Source: MHLP01 sp043736515 (GTDB lineage: Bacteria; Patescibacteriota; Minisyncoccia; Phycocordibacterales; UBA6899). From it: a stretch of 22,982 nucleotides of DNA. This document shows, piece after piece, positions 1-5,798 of this stretch (position 1 is its first letter; every line of letters starts with the position of its first letter). The notes beneath the pieces are model-generated. The model was not told the origin of the DNA. It was given only the letters and a program-made list of their open reading frames with translations, and made no database searches. Where the stretch lies: assembly GCA_043736515.1 (NCBI GenBank), contig JAYTCK010000035.1:1-22982 (forward strand), in the 5' to 3' direction. A program made the translations under genes and the position numbers.

Positions 1-1
1 G

Positions 2-253
2 GCGCGCGGTACATGGTATTTTGAAGCATCTTTTCCAGTTGAGCTTCTTGATGCGAATGGGAAGCAACTCGTGATAATGCCGATACAGGCGGATGGCGAA
101 TGGATGACCGAAGATTTTGTCCCCTTCCATGCAACACTCTCGTGGAGTACAAGCACCACTCCAACCGGAACACTTGTCTTCCACCGCGACAATCCATCAG
201 GGCTTCCGGAGCACGACAAAGAACTGCGAGTTCCAGTAATCCTAGAACAGTAG
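2..253 (+). CDS. Gmad2-domain protein, C-terminal part (5' end outside window)
   Basis: The frame is open from base 2, so this is the 3' end of a gene that starts outside the window. The visible 83 residues match the second half of a Gmad2 immunoglobulin-like domain: a WYFEASFPV strand, then GEWMTEDF, and late DNPSGLPEHD. Gmad2 domains are beta-sandwich modules of secreted or surface-anchored proteins, first described in spore-germination proteins but widespread in non-sporulating bacteria and Patescibacteria. An extracytoplasmic role is expected from the family; no signal peptide can be seen here. The ATG at 71 lies inside the domain and is not a sensible start. The gene converges on the pirin gene with only 11 bases between the stops and no clear terminator. 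Confidence 0.8.
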   Translation, partial: ARGTWYFEASFPVELLDANGKQLVIMPIQADGEWMTEDFVPFHATLSWSTSTTPTGTLVFHRDNPSGLPEHDKELRVPVILEQ

Positions 254-264
254 TCTCTGGGTTT

Positions 265-969
265 TTATAAGGGAACATCAATAACAAGCACATCGGCATT
301 TGCAAGTGCTGTTATAGAGATTGATTGCTCATTGGAAATTTCCATGACATCCCTTTCCTCCAAAATCTCTTCTCCTAAGTGGACCTTTCCACTAAGAACA
401 AATACAAACATTCCCCGAGCTGTGGTGTCGCAGGCATACAGAGCAGTTTTTCCTCCTTCAATATATGCGCGAGACATGACTGCGTCCTGATTGATAAAAA
501 GCGCTCCCTCCTTTTCTCTGCCTGAAACAATAACAGCAAATTGATTGTGTCGATTTTTTTCTTCAAATTTTTTTTGATCGTAGCGCGGTGTGTGACCTTT
601 TTTGTCGGGAAGTATCCATATTTGCAATAGTTTCGCAGCAATATTTTGTTCATGATTCCACTCTGAGTGATTTACTCCTGTACCGGCTGACATAACCTGC
701 ACTTCTCCAGCGGTAATTTCTTTTTTATTCCCCATCGAATCTTCGTGGGTCAACACCCCTTCCAGCATGAGCGTTATGATTTCCATATTCTCGTGATGAT
801 GCAGTGGAAAACCATTTTCCGGATCCACTGCGTCGTCATTAACGACACGCAGCACGCCAAACCCCATACGCTTGGGATTCCAATATTCAGCAAAGCTGTA
901 TGTAAAACGGCCATGGAGCCAGCCAAGATCGCTTTTTCCGCGCTCATTGCTTCTTTCAATAAATCTCAT
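265..969 (-). CDS. Pirin-family bicupin protein
   Basis: A 234-residue protein with the pirin/YhhW double-cupin architecture. The N-terminal cupin carries the metal-site pattern: His57 and His59 in a FPLHHHENME segment, then His101 and Glu103 in GVNHSEWNHE. Members bind Fe or another divalent metal; some (E. coli YhhW) oxidise quercetin, others act as redox sensors, so the substrate cannot be assigned. Length is normal for the family. The start is the third of three overlapping ATGs; a TATAAT at 976-981 leaves just six bases before it, which implies a leaderless transcript. It diverges from the DUF4430 gene, and the two promoters share the short gap. Confidence 0.9.
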   Translation of the reverse strand: MRFIERSNERGKSDLGWLHGRFTYSFAEYWNPKRMGFGVLRVVNDDAVDPENGFPLHHHENMEIITLMLEGVLTHEDSMGNKKEITAGEVQVMSAGTGVNHSEWNHEQNIAAKLLQIWILPDKKGHTPRYDQKKFEEKNRHNQFAVIVSGREKEGALFINQDAVMSRAYIEGGKTALYACDTTARGMFVFVLSGKVHLGEEILEERDVMEISNEQSISITALANADVLVIDVPL

Positions 970-975
970 TCATTC

Positions 976-981
976 ATTATA
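976..981 (-). promoter_or_regulatory. Extended -10 promoter of the pirin gene
   Basis: Reading on the minus strand, TGG-TATAAT gives a perfect -10 with the extended TGn motif. It ends six bases before the ATG at 969, so transcription would start at or next to the A of the start codon. No convincing -35 is visible, as expected for an extended -10. Confidence 0.65.
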
Positions 982-995
982 CCAATATTAAGTAC

Positions 996-1025
996 TTGCC
1001 CCAGTGCTTCATGGCGCGCTACAAT
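996..1025 (+). promoter_or_regulatory. Sigma70-type promoter of the DUF4430 gene
   Basis: TTGCCC at 996-1001 and TACAAT at 1020-1025 are separated by 18 bases. The -10 ends six bases before the ATG at 1032, again pointing to a leaderless message. The TTG at 996 that would lengthen the protein is better read as this -35 element. Confidence 0.5.
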
Positions 1026-1031
1026 TCCCTT

Positions 1032-1490
1032 ATGCTTCAGAATAAACTCATGGTGCGATACTGCGGTGCCCTCTTTGTTCTCGGACTCGTCATTGGCGGG
1101 GCACTCGGGGCTATGCTACACAAAGAAACAATCATTGTGCGCCCCAATGTTGCCGATACTCCCGCAGCACTCACTTCGGTCAATTTAATGATTGATTACG
1201 GTAACGGCACGGTTAAAACATGGAACACGGTCACTTGGCATGAATCTCTGTCGATACTTAACCTTATGGAAGATGTCACGGGTGCAGAAGCGATACCCAT
1301 GCTGACCAAAGAAACAAATGAAGGTCAGCTTACCGTCGACTCCATTGATGGATTTACAAACGATACACAATCCCGAACGCGCTGGCAGTACTGGGTAAAC
1401 AACACGTACGAACCTCGGGTTGCGAGCAAATATTATCTCAAACCAGGTGATATTGTCGTTTGGAAATACGTTGTCGAGCAAAACAAATAG
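1032..1490 (+). CDS. Secreted/anchored DUF4430-domain protein
   Basis: With the ATG at 1032 the protein has 152 residues. Residues 9-28 form one hydrophobic segment (FVLGLVIGGALGAM), a signal anchor or uncleaved signal peptide, so most of the chain should lie outside the membrane. Residues about 48-148 fit DUF4430, the fold of the transcobalamin C-terminal domain: beta strands, a WHESLSILNLME helix, the WQYWVNN strand at 118-124 and a final PGDIVVWKY strand. In other bacteria the domain occurs in surface proteins; its ligand here is unknown. Starts at 996 and 1011 are possible, but the promoter overlaps them. The gene converges on the HAD gene across a shared terminator. Confidence 0.78.
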   Translation: MLQNKLMVRYCGALFVLGLVIGGALGAMLHKETIIVRPNVADTPAALTSVNLMIDYGNGTVKTWNTVTWHESLSILNLMEDVTGAEAIPMLTKETNEGQLTVDSIDGFTNDTQSRTRWQYWVNNTYEPRVASKYYLKPGDIVVWKYVVEQNK

Positions 1491-1495
1491 CAAAC

Positions 1496-1520
1496 AAAAA
1501 ACCGCACAAGCGGCTTTTTT
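1496..1520. terminator. Bidirectional intrinsic terminator
   Basis: A CCGC-ACAA-GCGG hairpin is flanked by an A tract on the left and a T tract on the right, so it works in either direction. It lies between the stop of the DUF4430 gene (1490) and the stop of the convergent HAD gene (1522). Confidence 0.85.
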
Positions 1521-1521
1521 A

Positions 1522-2088
1522 CTACAATTCGAGACGAAGAATGTCATCCCAATGAAATACACGAATGGTGTTCTCTGGAAGAACCTCACACTGATTCCAA
1601 GGTCTGTCCATGAGGTAGGTACGGATACCTTTCCCGCCCACACTCCGTGCATTGTGTAGACCATCGTCAACCATAAAGCGCACACCAAGGGCGGCACAGA
1701 GATCTCCCTTTTCCTTGAGATGTCCCAGAAAATGCACAGCGGTAAACACGTTTCCAAAGAGTCGCATTGCTAATTGGAGCATGGGTGGAGCTTGCTCGGG
1801 TTCTCGCGCCGTGATACCCACGGGGGCGTATTTGACACTGAGTAACTCGAGTGCCGCCTTCGCACCCGGAACAGCGACAAGGTTAAGATGATCTTCTGAG
1901 TTGAAAAATTCAACACGCCGACGAGTGGCTTCACTTTCTGGACAACCCAACACTTCATGGATATGCCAAGTCGTGCAATGTTGCCGCCCAAGCTCCCCCC
2001 CATAAACACGATTGTGGTATACCATGAACCCGTCCACAAATTCAGCAACGGTATCATCAAAATCAACACCGATCGGAGGTTTATTCAA
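1522..2088 (-). CDS. HAD-superfamily 5'(3')-deoxyribonucleotidase-like protein
   Basis: A 188-residue haloacid-dehalogenase fold protein. HAD motif I is GVDFDDT, with nucleophile Asp9 and acid/base Asp11; motif II is the Thr of GITAR near residue 93; the Lys of motif III lies in LKEKG around 126-128; motif IV is VDDG at 140-143. The order and the roughly 190-residue length resemble the NT5C-type pyrimidine nucleotidase family, suggesting dephosphorylation of a (deoxy)nucleotide; the substrate is not certain. I chose the TTG at 2088 because AGGAG lies five bases upstream. The longer frame to a TTG at 2139 would overlap the likely promoter and adds an unrelated hydrophobic stretch. Confidence 0.75.
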   Translation of the reverse strand: MNKPPIGVDFDDTVAEFVDGFMVYHNRVYGGELGRQHCTTWHIHEVLGCPESEATRRRVEFFNSEDHLNLVAVPGAKAALELLSVKYAPVGITAREPEQAPPMLQLAMRLFGNVFTAVHFLGHLKEKGDLCAALGVRFMVDDGLHNARSVGGKGIRTYLMDRPWNQCEVLPENTIRVFHWDDILRLEL

Positions 2089-2111
2089 AATAACTCCTGA
2101 GAGTAAAACTA

Positions 2112-2139
2112 TCTGTACCCACGCTATCATAAATCTCAA
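2112..2139 (-). promoter_or_regulatory. Possible promoter of the HAD gene
   Basis: On the minus strand TTGAGA (2134-2139) and TACAGA (2112-2117) are 16 bases apart. A start near 2105 would give a short leader carrying the AGGAG that precedes the TTG start. The -10 is weak. Confidence 0.3.
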
Positions 2140-2152
2140 AAAACGAAAACGT

Positions 2153-2180
2153 TTTGCTTTTTTGTTTTAATCCCTATACT
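2153..2180 (+). promoter_or_regulatory. Possible promoter of the tRNA-Arg transcript
   Basis: TTTGCT at 2153-2158 and TATACT at 2175-2180 are 16 bases apart. They would produce a precursor with about 40 bases before the tRNA. No other -10 of this quality lies between here and the tRNA. Confidence 0.4.
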
Positions 2181-2228
2181 ATCCATACACTCCTCATCGT
2201 ACACGGCCACAACACCATTCAAATTCAG

Positions 2229-2300
2229 GTCCCCGTCGTTCAACGGATAGGATATCTCCCTCCGAAGGAGATGATCGTGGTTCAATTCCACGCGGGGGCA
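2229..2300 (+). tRNA. tRNA-Arg(CCG)
   Basis: A full cloverleaf can be folded. The acceptor stem GUCCCCG pairs with CGGGGGC (one G-U), followed by discriminator A2300. The D stem is GUUC/GGAU. The anticodon stem UCUCC/GGAGA holds the loop CUCCGAA, so the anticodon is CCG and reads the arginine codon CGG. The variable loop is four bases. The T stem CGUGG/CCACG holds UUCAAUU. No CCA follows the discriminator (the next bases are TTATG), so the end must be added by tRNA nucleotidyltransferase. There is no intron. An unusual structured segment follows directly. Confidence 0.95.
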
Positions 2301-2340
2301 TTATGAATGGTGGTGGAAAAATAGCACCCTCCGGATGTGA

Positions 2341-2470
2341 ATCACGACTAAAAGGTTCCCATTCTTATGGGAGGAGTGACGTAAGACCTTTTGATCCAGC
2401 CCCAGTTTTGGTTATTGAATTGGAAAACTGGAGCTGGACAAAAGGCATACTGCACCTGTAAGGTGGTGAT
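2341..2470 (+). ncRNA. Unassigned structured RNA-like element between tRNA-Arg and prmC
   Basis: The stretch has no credible ORF but folds by eye into a four-way junction. A closing helix pairs ATCAC (2341-2345) with GTGAT (2466-2470). Arm 2 pairs AAAAGGT (2350-2356) with ACCTTTT (2386-2392) and carries a stacked six-pair hairpin at 2357-2372 with a TCTT loop. Arm 3 (2395-2438) has 14 pairs with a single C·A mismatch. Arm 4 pairs CACCT with AGGTG (2453-2465). I do not recognise the pattern as RNase P RNA, tmRNA, SRP RNA, 6S RNA, a group I intron or a common riboswitch. It could be the leader of the methyltransferase gene, a separate RNA processed from the tRNA transcript, or an unannotated class. 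The adjoining 2301-2340 may belong to it. Confidence 0.5.
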
Positions 2471-2500
2471 CGAAACAATAAATTAATACACACTGCACCC

Positions 2501-3274
2501 ATGCCGTCATTACCAGGACAACCCGCGCCGTTAAACCCCAAAGAGGTCGAATGGTTGCTCAAAGAAAAATATCAAGGGATAACATCACCGGAATTCGAGG
2601 TGGATGTGGAGTGTCTTAAAAAAGGAGAGCCGCTTGCCTACATCATCGGCTGGATCCCTTTTTACGACTGCAAAATAGACGTATCGCTTCACCCCATGAT
2701 CCCCCGCCCTGAAACTGAGTTTTGGGTCGAGCGGGCGGTAAAGGAACTCAAGGCATTAAATAAAGAGACGCTGCGCCTTGCCGACACTTTTTCAGGGTCA
2801 GGATGTATCGGAGTTGCTCTGCTTAAACATTTACCGAATGCCACGGTTGATCTTTCCGAATTCGATCCAAAACTTACCGAACAATTACGTATCAATGTGC
2901 GACTTAATACTATAGACGATGCACGTGCCACCTGTACACAAGCGGATGCCCTCGGTGGCCTTACTGGTACTTATGATGCTATTTTTGCAAACCCTCCGTA
3001 CATTGACCCAAGGGCGATCCCTGAAATGGATGTGAGTGTGGTGAACTACGAGCCCCATCTTTCACTGTTTGCGGGAGATCGTGGACTCGATTACATAAAG
3101 CTTATCATTAACACTGGCGCCAAATTTTTAAATGACGGTGGCACATTCTACATTGAGTGCGATGCGCATCAAAAAGAATGGATCGAGGAGCTCCTCGTAG
3201 GAGCCCCATGGGGACATGAATTCTGGTTTGACCAATACGACCAAGTCCGCTTTTTGATACTTCGTAAGCAGTGA
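2501..3274 (+). CDS. prmC: PrmC/HemK-type release-factor glutamine N5-methyltransferase
   Basis: A 257-residue class I SAM-dependent methyltransferase. The first 60 residues are a shortened form of the PrmC N-terminal helical domain, including GEPLAYIIGWIPFYD. The linker PRPETEFWVE (69-78) is a PrmC hallmark. SAM motif I is ADTFSGSGCIGVALL (94-108), and NPPY at 164-167 is the catalytic motif that holds the glutamine amide. PrmC methylates the GGQ glutamine of release factors RF1 and RF2. The N-terminal domain is shorter than in E. coli, so another N5-glutamine substrate is possible. No Shine-Dalgarno is present; a TAATAC at 2484-2489 would leave only a few leader bases. The structured element lies just upstream. 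Confidence 0.8.
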   Translation: MPSLPGQPAPLNPKEVEWLLKEKYQGITSPEFEVDVECLKKGEPLAYIIGWIPFYDCKIDVSLHPMIPRPETEFWVERAVKELKALNKETLRLADTFSGSGCIGVALLKHLPNATVDLSEFDPKLTEQLRINVRLNTIDDARATCTQADALGGLTGTYDAIFANPPYIDPRAIPEMDVSVVNYEPHLSLFAGDRGLDYIKLIINTGAKFLNDGGTFYIECDAHQKEWIEELLVGAPWGHEFWFDQYDQVRFLILRKQ

Positions 3275-3279
3275 CATGG

Positions 3280-3285
3280 TAGAAT
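3280..3285 (+). promoter_or_regulatory. Extended -10 promoter of the 198-residue membrane protein gene
   Basis: TGG-TAGAAT lies directly after the prmC stop codon and ends six bases before the ATG at 3292. The gene can therefore be transcribed on its own as a leaderless message despite its closeness to prmC. Confidence 0.55.
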
Positions 3286-3291
3286 GGGTGA

Positions 3292-3888
3292 ATGGAAAAA
3301 ACGAAGCGTTCGCAAACAGCCCAAATATACCGCAAGTTCGAAGACACGGAGCGGCTCATGATTGAGGTTGCGCTTGATAATTACGAGGATATCTTCAATG
3401 AGTGGGATCCGGCACCTTTTAAACGCCGTGATATTGACCCTGACCTCCGTACTTTTTTTGAAGAATGCTCCGAAGAAATATCGCTGAAGCATAAGATTGC
3501 CGTAGCATTTTTTCTCCCCAAAGGAGAGATCGATATGGAAAAGCAGCAAAAGTGCGTCGAAGGGCTGCATAACTTTTTTCGTTTTAATAAATATCTTTCA
3601 GAAAAAGAGATTGTGCGATCATGGAGGAGCGCGTTAAAACATTTCTTAATCGGAATGCTCTTTCTTGTCATCGCCGTGCTCTTCGAGCATCAATTCGAAA
3701 AAGATGTGCTCTTTGACATTCTCGGGCAAGGACTCTTTATCGGCGGCTGGGTATTCGTATGGGAGGCCGTTTCCACCATTGCATTCAAGCATCACGAATT
3801 ACAATATGGCATCCTTGAATGGGAACGCTTCCTCGACGCACCAATCGTCTTCAAAAAAGAGCGCAAAACTGAAAAGCGCTTTGAGTAA
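3292..3888 (+). CDS. Conserved-looking two-helix membrane protein, function unknown
   Basis: A 198-residue protein. Residues 1-115 are soluble, charged and probably helical, with the segment NEWDPAPFKRRDIDPDL at about 36-52. Residues 116-131 and 140-164 are hydrophobic and form a likely transmembrane hairpin. The basic C-terminus (KKERKTEKRFE) would then be cytoplasmic together with the N-terminus. I do not recognise a named domain, though similar short proteins with an acidic/aromatic NEWDP-like region occur in many bacteria. It starts 17 bases after prmC, with its own promoter motif. No function can be given. Confidence 0.75.
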   Translation: MEKTKRSQTAQIYRKFEDTERLMIEVALDNYEDIFNEWDPAPFKRRDIDPDLRTFFEECSEEISLKHKIAVAFFLPKGEIDMEKQQKCVEGLHNFFRFNKYLSEKEIVRSWRSALKHFLIGMLFLVIAVLFEHQFEKDVLFDILGQGLFIGGWVFVWEAVSTIAFKHHELQYGILEWERFLDAPIVFKKERKTEKRFE

Positions 3889-3917
3889 AGAACGTCAGCC
3901 CGCTCGATCCGTTGCGG

Positions 3918-3936
3918 CCCGCCTGCGCAGGCAGGC
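3918..3936. repeat. GC-rich palindromic repeat
   Basis: The bases read CCCGCCTGCGCAGGCAGGC. They contain the perfect 12-base palindrome GCCTGCGCAGGC (3921-3932) followed by a repeated CAGGC. Similar GCCTGC/GCAGGC elements are, to my recollection, common in Parcubacteria intergenic DNA. It lies in a gene-free stretch of higher G+C than its surroundings. Confidence 0.5.
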
Positions 3937-3996
3937 AAGCCGACGGGGCATTCGGTGGGCTCTACCCTTTGTTCCTTGCCGGCAATGAATCGGCCC

Positions 3997-4093
3997 GTTG
4001 TCGATACAAATTTTAGTGCGATCCTCGCTGGAGAGCGCGAAAGCATTTGCACACCAGTAACAAGGTCAAAAGGGCCGTCGTTGTCTATACAAA
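3997..4093. repeat. Imperfect 14-base direct repeat pair
   Basis: GTTGTCGATACAAA at 3997-4010 recurs as GTTGTCTATACAAA at 4080-4093, identical at 13 of 14 positions and 83 bases apart. A GGCC-rich segment precedes both copies. Together with the palindrome at 3918 these are the only structures I see between 3889 and the terminator at 4091. No credible gene is present there. Confidence 0.45.
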
Positions 4094-4116
4094 AAAATCC
4101 CGAGAAGGGATTTTTT
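4091..4116. terminator. Bidirectional intrinsic terminator
   Basis: TCCC-GAGAA-GGGA hairpin with an A tract on the left and six T on the right. On the minus strand it follows, and slightly overlaps, the stop codon of the 25-residue peptide gene. It therefore ends the minus-strand methyltransferase unit. Confidence 0.85.
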
Positions 4117-4192
4117 AGCGGGAGCGGGATTCTACATCCTTTCCGGCTCGTTTTGCCTTTTTGCGATTGGCGGTTTTTTGTTTCTTATTCAT
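4115..4192 (-). CDS. Putative 25-residue basic peptide
   Basis: An ATG at 4192 opens a 25-codon frame ending in TAA exactly at the intrinsic terminator. The peptide begins MNKKQKTANRKKAKRAGK and ends ESRSR, so about half its residues are Lys or Arg. It resembles the tails and small proteins that bind nucleic acid or ribosomes, but I recognise no family. It lies 14 bases after the stop of the methyltransferase gene, and TAGATT (4199-4204) ends six bases before its ATG, as for other genes here. Placement between a gene and its terminator favours a real gene. Chance cannot be excluded at this length. Confidence 0.5.
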   Translation of the reverse strand: MNKKQKTANRKKAKRAGKDVESRSR

Positions 4193-4206
4193 GCTCAAAA
4201 TCTACA

Positions 4207-5502
4207 CTATTTGCTCCGCAATGACAAGATAAGCAAGGATTCCACGTGTGGCGTCTGAGGATAGAAATCAAAGCCGTGTATGAGGTCGATACTGTAGTTC
4301 TCCGCAAGCAGTGAGTAGTCGCGAGCCTGTGTTTCGGGGTTGCAGGACAGATAAATAATCGTGGACGGCAGTTTTGTACGAATATGCTCAATAATCTTAG
4401 GGTGGAGTCCGACTCGGGGCGGATCAAGGACGAGCACATTCTTTTTATCAAATAGTCGTGCGTCCATTTTTTCAGCGGGTATACATTCGGCAACGTAATT
4501 GAAGAGCTGCGCACGAGCGGCATTTTCTTTTGCGGAATCAACCGCACCCTGAACAATCTCCACACCATGCACGTGTGCTGCATTTTTCGCAAGCAAGAGC
4601 CCGATAGTGCCCACGCCCGAGTAGAGCTCGAGCACGTTTGCGTCAGTCGGGAGTGCAGCAATCATCATGCGCATTGACTCTTCAAATACCGGAATATTGT
4701 TTTGAAAAAATGAATCCCACGAATACTGTATGTCAGTGCCCAATATAGTTTCGTGCAGTACACTATCCCCCACCCGCCACAATTCTTTTGTGGGTACTGA
4801 TGCAGGAGACTTTTCTGTGGAGTGAAAAACAATAAATCCCGATAAATGAGGAATATCGTCAACGGCAAATTCTGCAATTTCGGTCTTCTTTGCAAAGAGC
4901 ATGGCAAGCACTTTTCCGCTTGATTTACTCTCACGGACAATGAGTGTCTTTAAGTCTCGTGCGGTATATCCTGCCATTCGCAAGCGCGCACACAACTCCA
5001 GTGCCACACTGTTCATATTTTCCGATCCCAGCGCGCAGCCCTTCTGAAGCGGTAGCCTGCGTGCGCCACCTCCACGCTCATGGAATGCCAGTGATAACGG
5101 AATTTCCATCTCTCCACTACGGTCACAGAAACTAAACTCTATTTTTGTCCGGTATCCATAAAACTTAGACGCGGGCGTAAATCCGCATTTGGGTGCATCG
5201 GCATAAAAGTTAAAAAGCTCTGAAATCATGGAGTGCTTCAACTCAACTTGCGTTGGATACTCCATTACCTGCCAAGGGCTGCACGCGAGAAAATGCAGCT
5301 CCTCTGGGAGCATTCGCGAAGGTGAGGCGTGGGTAAGTTCTTTAAGTACACCGACCCACATTCCGTGCTTTTTGTGTACTTCGACAATACCTTCTTCGCC
5401 GAGAAGCATACCGTGCACCCGCACAGGCTTACCCTCATGCACTGCCTCTGCGGCACCATCATGAGCGATTTTTTCTACTTTTATAGAAAATGTGTTTTGC
5501 AT
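4207..5502 (-). CDS. TrmA/RlmD-family RNA (uracil-5-)-methyltransferase
   Basis: A 431-residue protein. The N-terminus (about 1-55) is a TRAM-like RNA-binding beta barrel. The C-terminal half is a SAM-dependent methyltransferase with motif I LELYSGVGTIGLLLA, the LVLDPPRVGLHP motif, the catalytic nucleophile Cys387 in YLSCNPET, and general base Glu421 in HVES. The family makes 5-methyluridine in tRNA (TrmA) or 23S rRNA (RlmC/RlmD/RlmCD); the RNA target cannot be decided from sequence. The [4Fe-4S] cysteine cluster typical of RlmD (CX5CX2C) is reduced to a single Cys74 in ACSPWQ, so the cluster is probably absent. The basic peptide gene follows in the same direction. Confidence 0.88.
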   Translation of the reverse strand: MQNTFSIKVEKIAHDGAAEAVHEGKPVRVHGMLLGEEGIVEVHKKHGMWVGVLKELTHASPSRMLPEELHFLACSPWQVMEYPTQVELKHSMISELFNFYADAPKCGFTPASKFYGYRTKIEFSFCDRSGEMEIPLSLAFHERGGGARRLPLQKGCALGSENMNSVALELCARLRMAGYTARDLKTLIVRESKSSGKVLAMLFAKKTEIAEFAVDDIPHLSGFIVFHSTEKSPASVPTKELWRVGDSVLHETILGTDIQYSWDSFFQNNIPVFEESMRMMIAALPTDANVLELYSGVGTIGLLLAKNAAHVHGVEIVQGAVDSAKENAARAQLFNYVAECIPAEKMDARLFDKKNVLVLDPPRVGLHPKIIEHIRTKLPSTIIYLSCNPETQARDYSLLAENYSIDLIHGFDFYPQTPHVESLLILSLRSK

Positions 5503-5508
5503 TACCGT

Positions 5509-5536
5509 AGATTACGCGAACTTGACATTTTTGCAA
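5509..5536 (-). promoter_or_regulatory. Promoter of the TrmA/RlmD-family gene
   Basis: On the minus strand TTGCAA (5531-5536) and TAATCT (5509-5514) are 16 bases apart. The -10 ends six bases before the ATG at 5502, so the message would be leaderless. It overlaps the divergent promoter of the 53-residue gene. Confidence 0.45.
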
Positions 5537-5550
5537 TGTTTGACTAAAAC
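5522..5550 (+). promoter_or_regulatory. Sigma70 promoter of the 53-residue protein gene
   Basis: A perfect TTGACA at 5522-5527 is followed after 17 bases by TAAAAC at 5545-5550. Transcription from about 5557 gives a leader of some 29 bases that carries an AGGAG site. This is one of few conventional promoter plus Shine-Dalgarno arrangements in the window. Confidence 0.6.
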
Positions 5551-5585
5551 AAGCAAGGACACACTCATCGTTAGGAGAAATTTTT

Positions 5586-5747
5586 ATGAAAGACGCAGGA
5601 AAAGCACTTGGCACCGCAGCACTGTGGGGTGGAGTTGCAGGACTTTGCTACTTGCTCAACTCATTCAACATGCTAGACGGTGGTGGAGCCGGATTGATGA
5701 TCTTTGGTGCATTCCTCACTACGACAGGAATTTGGAAAATTAAATAA
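5586..5747 (+). CDS. Small (53-residue) membrane protein
   Basis: The ATG at 5586 is preceded by TTAGGAGAAATTTTT, a good Shine-Dalgarno (AGGAG) eight bases away. The 53 residues start MKDAGKALGTAALWGG and contain two hydrophobic stretches (about 8-25 and 34-49) split by LDGGGAG, so a helical hairpin in the membrane is likely. It has its own consensus promoter and its own terminator ten bases after the stop. This single-gene unit with conventional signals suggests strong expression. I recognise no family and can give no function. Confidence 0.75.
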   Translation: MKDAGKALGTAALWGGVAGLCYLLNSFNMLDGGGAGLMIFGAFLTTTGIWKIK

Positions 5748-5757
5748 GAAGGAACAG

Positions 5758-5780
5758 CGCAGGATAACCTGCGTTTTTTT
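5758..5780 (+). terminator. Intrinsic terminator after the 53-residue gene
   Basis: CGCAGG-ATAA-CCTGCG, a perfect six-pair hairpin, followed by seven T. The extended -10 of the next gene begins a few bases later. Confidence 0.9.
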
Positions 5781-5785
5781 AATGG

Positions 5786-5791
5786 TATACT
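5786..5791 (+). promoter_or_regulatory. Extended -10 promoter of the histidine phosphatase gene
   Basis: TGG-TATACT ends seven bases before the ATG at 5799, which implies a leaderless message. It sits immediately after the terminator of the preceding unit. Confidence 0.6.
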
Positions 5792-5798
5792 CTATATT

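Noticed and set aside
1185..1757. 190-codon minus-strand frame opposite the DUF4430 gene
   Set aside because: It crosses the bidirectional terminator at 1496-1520 and overlaps both the DUF4430 and HAD genes, which have recognisable domains.
2466..2476. GTGATCGAAAC as a possible hammerhead ribozyme core
   Set aside because: The other conserved part (CTGANGA) is not found at a fitting place, so a hammerhead cannot be built.
3792..4052. 86-codon minus-strand frame through the gene-free stretch, open further upstream to about 4120
   Set aside because: It overlaps the real plus-strand membrane protein gene, has only a GTG start without signals, runs through the palindrome and the direct repeats, and matches no family I know.
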